From NCBI RefSeq assembly GCF_001426185.1, contig NZ_LMRP01000001.1, positions 1,218,765-1,282,764 of the forward strand: 64,000 nt of DNA. The letters run 5' to 3'. Source of the stretch: Rhodococcus sp. Leaf247 (GTDB taxonomy: Bacteria; Actinomycetota; Actinomycetes; Mycobacteriales; Mycobacteriaceae). This document shows positions 52,720-60,751 of the stretch, piece by piece. Both the position numbers and the translations under genes were made by a program. Every line of letters begins with the position of its first letter. Positions within the stretch are counted from its first letter, which is position 1. Under the pieces are notes generated by a model. That model did no database searches, was not told the origin of the DNA, and saw only the letters and a list, made by a program, of their open reading frames with translations.

Positions 52720-53286
52720 CTACCCCAGGATGCGTCGAACTGCCTCTGCTGTGATCGCGTCGTCGGCCGGCTCCATGTCGAGATTGCGATGGCTGGCAAG
52801 CCCTTCCACCAGTGCGTCGAGCATGTGCGCGGTGGCGGGATCGAACCATCGCTCGAACACGGCACGGCTACGCGCCATCCAGGTGTGTGTGATCTCTCGG
52901 AAAGCCGGATTGCGGGCAGCGAGGGTGTAGAGCTCGTAGGTGAGGACGAGGTCACGCTCGTTGCCGAACACCTCGTGGATGATCACATCGATGACGGCGT
53001 CGTATGCTTCGCTACGCGTGGTCGCGATCATCATGCGGCGATCGAAGCGGTCGGCCACAGTGTCGGCGAAACGCGAAAATGCCTCGTGCAGCAGGCCTTC
53101 CATGCCGGTGAAGTGATATGTCATCGACCCCAGCGGTACATCGGCGACCGCGGCGATGGTGCGGTGTGACGCCCCGGCGACACCCTTCTGCGCGATGACG
53201 TCCAGACACGCGTCGATGATCCGATCCCGACGATGCGGATCGTTGCGCCGTGACCGGGTCGCCGCGTCGGTCGGGGCGGCACCCAT
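52720..53286 (-). CDS. TetR-family regulator, in operon with acetyltransferase
   Basis: A 188-residue TetR protein. Its HTH reads RRDRIIDACLDVIAQKGVAGASHRTIAAVADVPLGSMTYHFTGMEGLLHEAF. The C-terminal half has RDLVLTYELYTLAARNPAFREITHTWMARSRAVFERW, as in repressors of small exporters and detoxification genes. Its start overlaps the stop of the acetyltransferase gene (ATGA). The perfect palindrome at the front of that operon is probably its own operator, giving negative autoregulation. Confidence 0.92.
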   Translation of the reverse strand: MGAAPTDAATRSRRNDPHRRDRIIDACLDVIAQKGVAGASHRTIAAVADVPLGSMTYHFTGMEGLLHEAFSRFADTVADRFDRRMMIATTRSEAYDAVIDVIIHEVFGNERDLVLTYELYTLAARNPAFREITHTWMARSRAVFERWFDPATAHMLDALVEGLASHRNLDMEPADDAITAEAVRRILG

Positions 53287-53870
53287 CAGTCGATCTGTCG
53301 GATCACGCGGGCAGGGTTCCCGGCCACGACGACGCCCGGTGCCACATCACGGGTGACCACAGCGCCGGCACCGACGACTGAATTGTCGCCGATGCTGACG
53401 CCAGGACACACGATGACGCCGCCCCCGAGCCACACGTTGTCGCCGACCGAGATAGGCAGCGCCGACTCGAATTTGGCGCGTCGCGGTTCGGGCTCGATCG
53501 GGTGAGTCGGCGTCAGGAGCTGAACGTTCGGACCGATCTGGCAGTCCTCACCGATCGTGATGCGGGCGACATCGAGCGCCGTGAGGTTGTAGTTGACGAA
53601 GGTTCTGGCACCGATGTGAATGTTCTCGCCGTAGTCGACGTACAGCGGAGGCTTCACCAGCGCGCCTTCGCCCAGGCTGCCGAGAAGCTCGTCGAGAACC
53701 TCTCGGGCTGCGACCAGGCCGTGGCTCGCAGCGTCTCGATAGGCGTCGGCAAGGCGTAGGGCGCGTTGTGCGAGCGCAGCGTTGTCCGCGTCGTCGTCGA
53801 TGTAGAAGTCGCCGGCCAGCATGCGCTCGCGGTTGCTCCGCCCGTCGGCCGCATAGCTGTCCGTTCCCAT
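53286..53870 (-). CDS. maltose/galactoside O-acetyltransferase-like enzyme (left-handed beta-helix)
   Basis: A 194-residue hexapeptide-repeat acetyltransferase of the LacA/Maa/NodL type. The N-terminal mac domain is SNRERMLAGDFYIDDDADNAALAQRALRLADAYRDA. The beta-helix follows: VDYGENIHIGARTFVNYNLTALD, QIGPNVQLLTPTHPIEP (catalytic histidine in TPTHP), and VWLGGGVIVCPGVSIGDNSVVGAGAVVTRDVAPGVVVAGNPARVIR. It transfers acetyl from acetyl-CoA to a sugar or similar acceptor. The ATG at 53870 begins immediately beside the palindromic operator, so the transcript has almost no leader. Confidence 0.93.
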   Translation of the reverse strand: MGTDSYAADGRSNRERMLAGDFYIDDDADNAALAQRALRLADAYRDAASHGLVAAREVLDELLGSLGEGALVKPPLYVDYGENIHIGARTFVNYNLTALDVARITIGEDCQIGPNVQLLTPTHPIEPEPRRAKFESALPISVGDNVWLGGGVIVCPGVSIGDNSVVGAGAVVTRDVAPGVVVAGNPARVIRQID

Positions 53871-53886
53871 GTGTACGATCGTACAC
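53871..53886. promoter_or_regulatory. perfect palindrome, TetR operator
   Basis: GTGTACGATCGTACAC is a perfect 16-bp palindrome touching the acetyltransferase start and facing the DUF1349 gene. Sequences of the TGTACGATCGTACA kind are common TetR sites. The co-transcribed TetR gene is the likely partner. Confidence 0.75.
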
Positions 53887-54001
53887 TCAGCCCGCCTGCA
53901 CCTCATCGGCGACGGGGCAGAACAGCCCCCGCTTGATCACGAACGGTGCGGCTCATACCTAAATGCCGCGCAGCGCACCGTTTTTCCTCGGAAAGGACGT
54001 C

Positions 54002-54589
54002 ATGCCTCACACGATTCCCTGGACCGCGGGGACCTGGACCAACGAACCCGTCCACGTCGCATACGACGACGGGATGCGTGTCACCGCACACGAGGGCAGC
54101 GACGCATGGCGCCTCACCTCCTACGGTTTCATCCACGCGTCGGAACATGCTCTACTGGCACCCCTGCCCCCGGAGACCGCGGTCGAAGTGCAGTTCCGCC
54201 TCGACTTCATCCGCCAGTTCGACCAGGCCGGCATCTTCGTCAAGGTCGACGACACGTCGTGGACCAAAGCCGGCGTCGAGGTCAGCGACGGAGAGAGCAG
54301 CGTGGGAGCGGTGGTGACCCGAGGCACCTCCGACTGGTCGTTACGACCGGTGGACGACTGGACCGGGCACCTGGTGACAGTCCGCGGCAGCCGGTCCGGC
54401 AACGCGCTCACCGTGCGTGCCCGTGTCGAGGACGACCCCTGGCAACTCGTTCGAGTCGCACCCCTGGATCCGGACGCCGACGTGACGGCTGGCCCCTACT
54501 GCTGCGCACCGACACACGCCGACCTCACCGTCCACTTCACAGCGTGGCGCAGCGTCCCAGCCGACGTCGCTCTACATCCGAAACCGTGA
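54002..54589 (+). CDS. DUF1349 domain protein (concanavalin-like fold)
   Basis: A 195-residue protein of the DUF1349 family, a beta-sandwich related to concanavalin-like lectins. Typical phrases are AWRLTSYGFIHASEHALL, VEVQFRLDFIRQFDQAGIFVKVDDTSWTKAGVEVSDG, TRGTSDWSLRPV and YCCAPTHADLTVHFTAWR. GGAAAGGACGTC precedes the ATG at 54002. It is divergent from the acetyltransferase-TetR operon, with the palindrome in the shared gap, and may be controlled by the same repressor. A sugar-related role fits both, but is inference. Confidence 0.9.
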   Translation: MPHTIPWTAGTWTNEPVHVAYDDGMRVTAHEGSDAWRLTSYGFIHASEHALLAPLPPETAVEVQFRLDFIRQFDQAGIFVKVDDTSWTKAGVEVSDGESSVGAVVTRGTSDWSLRPVDDWTGHLVTVRGSRSGNALTVRARVEDDPWQLVRVAPLDPDADVTAGPYCCAPTHADLTVHFTAWRSVPADVALHPKP

Positions 54590-54860
54590 GCCTGGTTGCT
54601 CATGCGAGATGTCTCAGCGGCGCCAGCGCTACTGTCATGCTCTCGCCGTGACCGAACCACCCACGCTTACCTCTTCACCACAGTTCTCGTCGGCCAGTCC
54701 CTGACAATAGGTGCATCTTCCTGAGCATGAAGCCGCGCATGCAGGGCACAAGCGTGGGCCATGGAGAACAATCAGTCAGCGACCATCAAACTGCTGCGCG
54801 GCAGCCGATTCCTACGCATCATGACCAACACACCGTGCTCCGTGGCCACCGTCGATCATG
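54590..54860. other. intergenic, no gene recognised
   Basis: No supported frame. It precedes the acyl-CoA ligase tail and may contain further decayed sequence from that gene that can no longer be read. Confidence 0.35.
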
Positions 54861-54923
54861 GACGAATTTCCCATGACGAGCACCGGCAAAATCCTCGAAC
54901 GCCAGTTCGCTCGCACCCCATAG
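54861..54923 (+). pseudogene. C-terminal remnant of an AMP-dependent acyl-CoA ligase
   Basis: Twenty codons, DEFPMTSTGKILERQFARTP then TAG, match the extreme C-terminus of ANL-family ligases, where the conserved lysine sits in the P-x-T-x-x-G-K-I-L motif. No other part of the gene remains readable upstream. It is a marker of deletion at the border of this module. Confidence 0.6.
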
Positions 54924-55018
54924 CTCGGAAGTTTCTATAGTCGCGTGAAAGTCTCGGGCCTGTGCGAGTATTGCCGCCCGGTGCGAGGCCCGTACCGTGG
55001 GTCACCGTTCGCATGTCA

Positions 55019-56215
55019 CTAATGGGAAATGGTGTCGCCGAGGGGTCGACCGTCTTCGACAGCACCACTCGGGTCACTGTGTGGACGCAGTTTCGAGAGA
55101 CCGAGACTCTCGAAACACAGCACGTACACGAGCGCCCACAACACCCACCAGTCAACCCACCCGAGTGCATTGCCGTTCATGCGGGACGTGATCGCTGGTT
55201 CGTGGAGAACGGCCGAGGCGGCGAAGAAGTAGTACGAGACGAAGGTCGTAGTTCCCAGAACGAAGGTGATCAGAACTCGCACCACGACGTTTCGAGCGGC
55301 GGAACCTGCCGTAGGTGAATTCCCGAAGCAATTGGCCCACACGATCATCCAGAACACCCAGCAGACTCCGATCTGCGCTGAGAAGATCGGGAGAGTGGCG
55401 CCCAGTTCGGCCACATCATCGGGACCGAGAACGAGGTGCGCCAGAGCTTGAAGCCCGAAGTACAGGACGATACCCACGACGGTGTTGCCGGCCGTCGCCA
55501 CCAGGGCGACACGAGTGGGCGACCCGGCCGCCCGCCAGGGCCAGTTCTGGGCCAGAAGTCCGGTCATGACGATCGAGACGACGATGCTGTAGAAGACACC
55601 GATGGCAGTGTTCGTGTCCATGAGGGCCGATCCCTCCCGAGTCCAGGTAGCCAGACTCGGCAATCCGAATACGAGATAGAGCGCCGTGGTGGGGACGATA
55701 AGGACGATGATCTGCGCTGCGCCCAACCACGGTTGCGTCAGTCCGGTCAGCGAACTGGGCCAGTGATTCCAATTGACCACGCTCATGACGTAGACGACGA
55801 AGGCGAACAGTACCCACAGCGCTCCCGTGAAGTAGCCGAGGTCGCCCTCACGCTCAGCGGCGAACGACACGTCGACGCTGCCCCACAGGTGCGCGAGCCC
55901 GTAGGTCATCACGGCGGCGAAGACCGCCGCCACCGCTACGATCACGAGACCTTTCACGGGTTGCCGGAACTTGGCGAAGGCCGCGAACTCTTGATTGAAG
56001 CCCATGCCCACCACCGCGATGATGCCCCAGAAGAGCAGCGCTGTGTAAGGCTCGGGGTAGCTGCGAAGCGGACTCCACTCGGGATCCACGAGCAGGTACC
56101 ACAGGGCCAGTGCGAGAACCGTCACGACAACGACGTTGGCGAGGCCGAACACCATCCACGAGGAGCGCTTGTTCTGCACAGGTTCCGAGGCCGGTCTGAC
56201 CGTGGGCGCGGTCAT
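55019..56215 (-). CDS. multi-spanning membrane protein of unknown function
   Basis: A 398-residue inner-membrane protein with about ten hydrophobic helices, including WMVFGLANVVVVTVLALALW, LLFWGIIAVVGMGFNQEFAAF, WLGAAQIIVLIVPTTALYLV, VVVRVLITFVLGTTTFVSYYF and WWVLWALVYVLCFESLGL. The N-terminus and C-terminus are hydrophilic. It shows no transporter signature I know. It follows the Ni/Co transporter gene on the same strand by about 210 bases. In context with amidase and isonitrile-hydratase genes it might move a nitrile, amide or related compound, but this is only guilt by association. Confidence 0.7.
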   Translation of the reverse strand: MTAPTVRPASEPVQNKRSSWMVFGLANVVVVTVLALALWYLLVDPEWSPLRSYPEPYTALLFWGIIAVVGMGFNQEFAAFAKFRQPVKGLVIVAVAAVFAAVMTYGLAHLWGSVDVSFAAEREGDLGYFTGALWVLFAFVVYVMSVVNWNHWPSSLTGLTQPWLGAAQIIVLIVPTTALYLVFGLPSLATWTREGSALMDTNTAIGVFYSIVVSIVMTGLLAQNWPWRAAGSPTRVALVATAGNTVVGIVLYFGLQALAHLVLGPDDVAELGATLPIFSAQIGVCWVFWMIVWANCFGNSPTAGSAARNVVVRVLITFVLGTTTFVSYYFFAASAVLHEPAITSRMNGNALGWVDWWVLWALVYVLCFESLGLSKLRPHSDPSGAVEDGRPLGDTISH

Positions 56216-56426
56216 GCTCGGCCCCCCGGCTCGGATGCGCGTGCTGCGGACCCGTCGCTACGGGCCCTGCGGAGTGATTCCGGAGAGTGCTTGCTGACGT
56301 TCATGGGGTCACCTGTTCTCGGGTTCGCTCGGTGCCGCAACGACGGTGTCGTCACGGTGGGGAGTTTCGAATGCCTGCTAGCGCAGGCGATGCCTCGCAG
56401 ATAGAGGTCGCGGTGCTCCGCTGGAG

Positions 56427-57506
56427 CTATCCGCCCGCGGGCTCGCAGACCACGGGTGAGTCCTCTCGCACTCGCGAGTACACGAGGGCAGCGATCCACG
56501 TCGCCGCGAACAGGCCGACGACGATGTATCCGAGCAGCTCGAACTGCTCCGACAGGGAACCGATCGGTGCAAGCCAGCGGAAGCCGGGGACGGTACTCAT
56601 CAAGGCGCACAGGTAGATCAGCGCGACGGCGAATCCGATGGTGACCGTCACCGCGGTGGTGGCGGTGTTGAAGTACAGGCGCCGCTGAGGCTTGCTGTAG
56701 GACCAGGAGTATGCGCGCGTCATGAACAGCGAGTCGGCGGTGTCGAATGTGCTCATACCGGCGGCGAAGAGGAGCGGCAGGCTCAGCAACCCGATCATGG
56801 TCAACGTGCCCGCCGTAGCAGCTGATGCGGTCAGCGCCAGCAGTGTCACCTCCGACGCCGTCTCGAGACCCAAGCCCATCAGCAGGCCGACCGGGTACAT
56901 GTGCCACGAGGATCGAATCAGTCCGCGCAGACGCGATCCCAACAGGCGGGCGAACAGTCCTCGATCGGCGAGACTGCGCTCGATGTCGTCCGTGACGTCC
57001 TGCCCCGCGCGGAGCCTGCGCGTGAGGCCGATCAGGTTGCGTAGGACTACTGAGTTCAGGCTGGCAACAAGGAGGAGGAAGAGAATTGCGATGACTGTCG
57101 CAACCAGTCCCCCCACTTCCTGGATGCCGGCGAACTCGGACTCGCTGAGCGACTTGGCGCCGACCGCGACGACGACCGCCAGCACGAACACGACAGTGGA
57201 ATGGCCCATGGCGAAAAAGAATCCGACACCTACGGGACGACGTCCCCGGACCAGCATCACCCGAGTGGTGTCGTCGATGGCGGCGATGTGGTCGGCGTCG
57301 AATGCGTGTCTCACCCCGAGCATGTACGCCAGCACCCCGGCACCGGCCAGGCCGCCGGCAGCGGCGACGCTCCCGGCGTAGATCTGGTACGCCGCGATAC
57401 CGAGAATGTGGACTGCAAGGATGGCGGCGACGATGGTCGCGAGCCGGCGGCGTTCCGCACTTGTCCACGCACCTGCCGGAGGCACAGCAGTAAGAATGGT
57501 GGTCAC
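56427..57506 (-). CDS. nickel/cobalt transporter, NiCoT (HoxN/NixA) family
   Basis: A 359-residue, eight-helix high-affinity Ni or Co permease. The family signature in helix II is present (RHAFDADHIAAIDDTTR), as is GVGFFFAMGHSTVVF in helix III, LGLETASEVTLLAL and AGMSTFDTADSLFMTRAY. The GTG at 57506 follows GAGAGGATGACG. NiCoT genes in actinobacteria are often next to cobalt nitrile hydratases or to ureases; here no nitrile hydratase gene remains, but an amidase fragment and an isonitrile-hydratase-like gene lie nearby. Metal preference cannot be told by eye. Confidence 0.92.
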   Translation of the reverse strand: MTTILTAVPPAGAWTSAERRRLATIVAAILAVHILGIAAYQIYAGSVAAAGGLAGAGVLAYMLGVRHAFDADHIAAIDDTTRVMLVRGRRPVGVGFFFAMGHSTVVFVLAVVVAVGAKSLSESEFAGIQEVGGLVATVIAILFLLLVASLNSVVLRNLIGLTRRLRAGQDVTDDIERSLADRGLFARLLGSRLRGLIRSSWHMYPVGLLMGLGLETASEVTLLALTASAATAGTLTMIGLLSLPLLFAAGMSTFDTADSLFMTRAYSWSYSKPQRRLYFNTATTAVTVTIGFAVALIYLCALMSTVPGFRWLAPIGSLSEQFELLGYIVVGLFAATWIAALVYSRVREDSPVVCEPAGG

Positions 57507-58153
57507 ATCGTCATCCTCTCCTGAGGGCAGGACACAGAGAGACAGCATGGGCGGATACTTCTGCAGAATTCATATCGACGGCGTAGCATTTCGTCTCCTC
57601 AGAATTGGCGTCGGTCGCGGTACCGCGCGTGCGATGGCTGACCCCTGACGAACATCGACCGGGCGCCTACAGACGGCGGTCGACTGGTCACTCCGATGGA
57701 CACAAGGTCCGATGCACCTTCGCTGAATCGTCTCGCGACTCGATGTTGCTTGGTGTTCGAGTAGAAGTGGAAACGGAACAGGTCGCATCCGGACTGAACA
57801 CGCGCCGGATACGCGTCGGTCATATGCAGGGCTGACCGTGGACCGCTCGAGTCGTCGGAGTGCGCGGCGTGCGTCGTCTGCCCCCTGCGGGACCAAAGCG
57901 GCCTCGATCCATGTGCTGGATCAGCGGTGCTGGGCGAAATCGGCCCGAGTCGACACACGAAAACCGTTCGGGTGCTTTCGTCGGAGGTGAACTCACAGGT
58001 GACATGACGATCGCGGGTCAGGCACGCCGGCTCCGTTGCTTCGGAGTACGCGTTCTCGTCACGGTCAGTCACTACCTGCGCTCCTTCGTGGTGTGGACGG
58101 AAACGTACCGGAAACTGTTTTCGCACGAAAACGTTTTGGAGAAATCGGCCTCG
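57507..58153. other. intergenic region upstream of the Ni/Co transporter, with palindromic motif copy 1
   Basis: No supported gene. It holds the 16-bp palindrome GTTTTCGCACGAAAAC at 58117-58132, repeated in weaker form near 59.79 kb. The stretch probably includes the promoter of the transporter gene, but no clear -10/-35 pair or cobalamin/nickel riboswitch is visible. Confidence 0.4.
58117..58132. promoter_or_regulatory. palindromic motif GTTTTCGCACGAAAAC, copy 1
   Basis: Perfect 7-bp arms around CA. The surrounding sequence (ACTG before, GTTTTGGAGAA after) is shared with a second, less perfect copy at 59786-59801. The duplicated arrangement suggests one regulator acting at both sites. Confidence 0.5.
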
Positions 58154-58300
58154 ATGAAGTTGGCGCGTAGCGTCGACTTCCAACCCGACGGACGTCCCGC
58201 GACGGTGCTGATCGTGTCGGCGCCCCCGGTGCGGGCATCGACGGCTGCTACCCCCGCGCGACTCGCCGTCGACGACTTATCCGACCGGCCGATGACCTAG
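58154..58300 (+). CDS. possible small protein
   Basis: A 48-residue frame (MKLARSVDFQPDGRPATVLI...) with GGAGAA before the ATG and the palindromic motif just upstream. The composition is natural, but there is no recognised family. It could be a short leader protein or chance. Confidence 0.25.
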   Translation: MKLARSVDFQPDGRPATVLIVSAPPVRASTAATPARLAVDDLSDRPMT

Positions 58301-58412
58301 GAAAGTATGAACGCGAGCGTTGTCGAGTCCGGCCTCTTGCGCTGCTCGCACCCGACAACTAGCGTCCCCGGCCACAGACTCCCTCAGTATCGTTACTCGG
58401 TCACGAGACAGA

Positions 58413-58453
58413 ACCTGAGCTGCACGCTCGTAGCGGGCGGCTCAGGTCTTTTC
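58413..58453. terminator. hairpin with T-run, possible terminator
   Basis: ACCTGAGC (58413-58420) pairs perfectly with GCTCAGGT (58440-58447), followed by CTTTTC. The loop is long and G/C-rich. It lies between unsupported or small frames and could end a plus-strand transcript. Confidence 0.4.
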
Positions 58454-58522
58454 GTGTCCAGTACGGGAGAACGACAAGGAACTAACAGGTCAAATCATCG
58501 GCTCGCACAGTCACACCGTCGA

Positions 58523-58708
58523 CTACGCTGAGCGAGTCGCGTTCGGGGTGTCCATTCGAGCCACGATGCAGCGCAGCTCGTGGAAGTACGAATCGACGGT
58601 CAGACCGAACTCCGCGGGTATGAACTCGAGCCCGCCTTCGTCGTAGTGCGCCCACTGCTCAGCGAATTCGACGAGTCGAAGCGCGAAAGTGTTGCGCGGC
58701 TCATCCAT
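58523..58708 (-). CDS. small hypothetical protein
   Basis: A 61-residue protein from ATG at 58708, with AGGTAAGCAC just before it as ribosome site. The sequence (MDEPRNTFALRLVEFAEQW, EFIPAEFGLTVDSYFHELRCI) has the layout of small actinobacterial proteins with a short helix-turn-helix-like fold, somewhat like DUF3263. The match is by general impression. It sits alone, 128 bases downstream of the DJ-1/PfpI gene on the same strand. Confidence 0.55.
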   Translation of the reverse strand: MDEPRNTFALRLVEFAEQWAHYDEGGLEFIPAEFGLTVDSYFHELRCIVARMDTPNATRSA

Positions 58709-58835
58709 GTGCTTACCTAGGCCATCGTGCTGCTTCGTCCGGTGGCACGCCCTTTTCCGCACCAGAATGTGAGCCTCCCCCGGGTTCATTGTCCGACAGA
58801 CTCAGGGGAGGGCTGTCACTCTCGAAGAGGAGGCG

Positions 58836-59468
58836 TCATTCCTGCCCGAGGAGTTGCCTCTTCGCGCGCTCCACTACAGAAGTGGAGGCTTTTGCTTCCG
58901 AACCGGAGTCGAATGGGGGCTGCGGGTCGTACTCGATAATCAGTTGCAGCGCCTGCGCGCCCTCGGTTCCCACGATCTCGCTTGCCAGGGTCAGTGCGGC
59001 ATCGATACCGGCGGAGACGCCGGCTCCGATCAAGTACTTGCCGTCGATTATTACGCGTTCTTGTGTAGGAATTGCGCCGTACTCGCGCAACTCGTCCATC
59101 TGGAGCCAGTAGGTCGTTGCTCGACGGCCTTCGAGGAGACCCGCAGCCGCCAGAATCAAAGAGCCTGTACACACCGACATGGTCCAGGTGGTGGTCTTGT
59201 CCACATGCCGCAGCCACTGATGCAGAGGCCCGTCCTTCATCTGATCCAGCTGTCCGGGGCCCCCGCCTATGACCACCACGTCTGGCGAAGTCGTGTCGTC
59301 GAAACTCGCGACAGCTTTGATGGACAGGCTCTGCTGGTCATTCAACACTAGGCCCGGACTTTCGGCTACGAAGACCACCTCGACTCCCGGCAGCCTTCCC
59401 AGCACTTCGTAAGGACCGACTACGTCCAACGAAGTGAATCCGGGGTAGAGAACAATTGCGATTTGCAT
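58836..59468 (-). CDS. DJ-1/PfpI family protein, isonitrile hydratase-like
   Basis: A 210-residue class I glutamine-amidotransferase-like fold: MQIAIVLYPGFTSLDVVGPYEVLGRLPG, VVVIGGGPGQLDQM and the nucleophile C100 in MSVCTGSLILAAAGLLEGRRATTYW, followed by GVSAGIDAALTLASEIVG. This arrangement is that of isonitrile hydratase (InhA), which turns isonitriles into N-formamides, and of AraC-type regulator sensor domains; no DNA-binding domain follows here, favouring the enzyme. A broken amidase gene lies just upstream on the same strand, consistent with a nitrile or isonitrile pathway. Confidence 0.82.
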   Translation of the reverse strand: MQIAIVLYPGFTSLDVVGPYEVLGRLPGVEVVFVAESPGLVLNDQQSLSIKAVASFDDTTSPDVVVIGGGPGQLDQMKDGPLHQWLRHVDKTTTWTMSVCTGSLILAAAGLLEGRRATTYWLQMDELREYGAIPTQERVIIDGKYLIGAGVSAGIDAALTLASEIVGTEGAQALQLIIEYDPQPPFDSGSEAKASTSVVERAKRQLLGQE

Positions 59469-59572
59469 TGGGCCTCCTTGTTATTGTTTTTGACCATCAG
59501 CGCACTTTTTTCAGGGAATCCAATTCCGCGGCGGAAACAGAATTTCTTGGGCGATTGTCAGCGCGTTCTCAT

Positions 59573-59743
59573 TCACGAGATACCGTGGTTCAGCCTGTGT
59601 GCGTAGCCGAGCAGGGCGGGGTCCAAGGCGTCAATACGTGCGAAAACCGCTTCGGTGACCTCGACAAGACGAAACTGGCGTCTGTGAACCACGTCTGCTA
59701 CCTCGGTGAGGTCGAGATATGCGACCTCCTCGTAGTCGATCAC
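59573..59743 (-). pseudogene. amidase-signature family gene, 5' fragment
   Basis: From GTG at 59743 the frame reads VIDYEEVAYLDLTEVADVVHRRQFRLVEVTEAVFARIDALDPALLGYAHRL and stops after 56 residues. This is the typical first helix of amidases, which are normally 450-500 residues with a Ser-cisSer-Lys triad far downstream. None of that remains, so the gene is truncated. GGAG stands before the GTG, and the palindromic motif lies about 45 bases upstream, so the original promoter seems to survive. Confidence 0.7.
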
Positions 59744-59785
59744 TGTGCGCTACTCCGTGGGATGGATCCTAGTTTAACCGTAACT

Positions 59786-59801
59786 GCTTTCGTGTGAAAA
59801 C
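59786..59801. promoter_or_regulatory. palindromic motif, copy 2, upstream of amidase remnant
   Basis: GCTTTCGTGTGAAAAC matches copy 1 at 58117 in 12 of 16 bases, and the flanks (AACTG, GTTATGGAGAA) match too. It stands about 43 bases before the amidase GTG on the minus strand, a normal distance for an activator or repressor site. Confidence 0.5.
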
Positions 59802-59906
59802 GTTATGGAGAATATTCCCGAGGCGTAGGTATCGGTGTTCACAAGTACGCGTCAGCCGTACCGCCGTCGCACTCGTCTCGCATTCGACATCCATCCTCGT
59901 GCGCCC

Positions 59907-60195
59907 GACACTGCGCAGACCGTGTTGAGCGGCATGAATACGTGACCGTCGCCTACGACTGGGCGTTCGCACGGGTCCGCAAGGTCACAACAGTTCCACC
60001 ACCACCGTGCTATCCGTAGCAGTGGCGCTGGTCATCGGAACCATAGAGGTGGTCTCGGTCCTGCACGACAATTTCGGGCTGGTCGACCCGGTCACCATCC
60101 CGATCGGCTCCCTCAACCTCGATCACGTCGGCCTCGGGGTCGCCGCCATGTTGGTGATCGTCTGGGCCCGCGCAGTCGGGTACTGGAGACCACCA
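59907..60195 (+). pseudogene. C-terminal remnant of a second NiCoT nickel/cobalt transporter
   Basis: The translated pieces DTAQTV...GMNT, AYDWAFARVRKV and, after a frame change, TTVLSVAVALVIGTIEVVSVLHDNFGLVDPV and LNLDHVGLGVAAMLVIVWARAVGYWR match the last third of HoxN/NixA permeases (compare STFDTADSLFMTRAYSWSYSKP and the last two helices of the intact copy at 56.4 kb). Stops and frameshifts are present and the first two thirds are missing. It is a different paralogue, not a recent copy of the intact gene. Confidence 0.65.
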
Positions 60196-60751
60196 AGGTC
60201 GAACAGCGTTACGCGGCGCTCTCCTGACACTGCACCCGATCCACGGATCGGCCGACTTAACCAGGTGCCAGCGCACCGATGACACTGTCCATTGCCACTC
60301 ATCTAAAGATAACCCGGTGAAGCCCTCGCTCCGCCGTCCAGTTGGACGGGATTTCAACAGTCCGCACGCCTCAGACGGGGAACCATCGGATCCATTCAGC
60401 GACCTCATGGCGAACATGTCGGGTTCAGCCTTGAACGCTTCGTCGAAATCGGCTCGGGTCCACAGCCTGGTGACAAGCTCCTGGCCAGTTTCCGACCGCG
60501 GTGACCTCAGCTCGACGATGTACGCGTACGGCAAACGGGGCCATCGAGCTGAGCAACGCCTTCACAAGGCGCGAGGAAACATCTCCCCGCCTGGATTCTC
60601 AACGCAACGGACAGAGTAGATCGCAAGACCGCGATGTGGTCCCCTATCGGCGCACGCCCCGGATTTCCAGTATCGAACATTCCGTGTTCTCCGCGACCAT
60701 CATGCTATACCGTACGTCGTGAAATGTATCCTGGATCCATGGAGGGCGATC
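60196..60751. other. intergenic, possible decayed small gene on the minus strand
   Basis: A minus-strand frame beginning TTG at 60534 (MPYAYIVELRSPRSETGQEL, then TRADFDEAFKAEPDMFAMRSL) has natural composition for about 60-80 residues, then runs antisense through the NiCoT remnant, so at most its first part was a gene. No family is recognised. The promoter of the carbonic anhydrase gene lies at the right end (TATACC near 60712). Confidence 0.3.

Noticed and set aside
57507-57660. Cobalamin or nickel riboswitch before the Ni/Co transporter gene
   Set aside because: No B12-box or other conserved riboswitch core could be seen upstream of the GTG at 57506.
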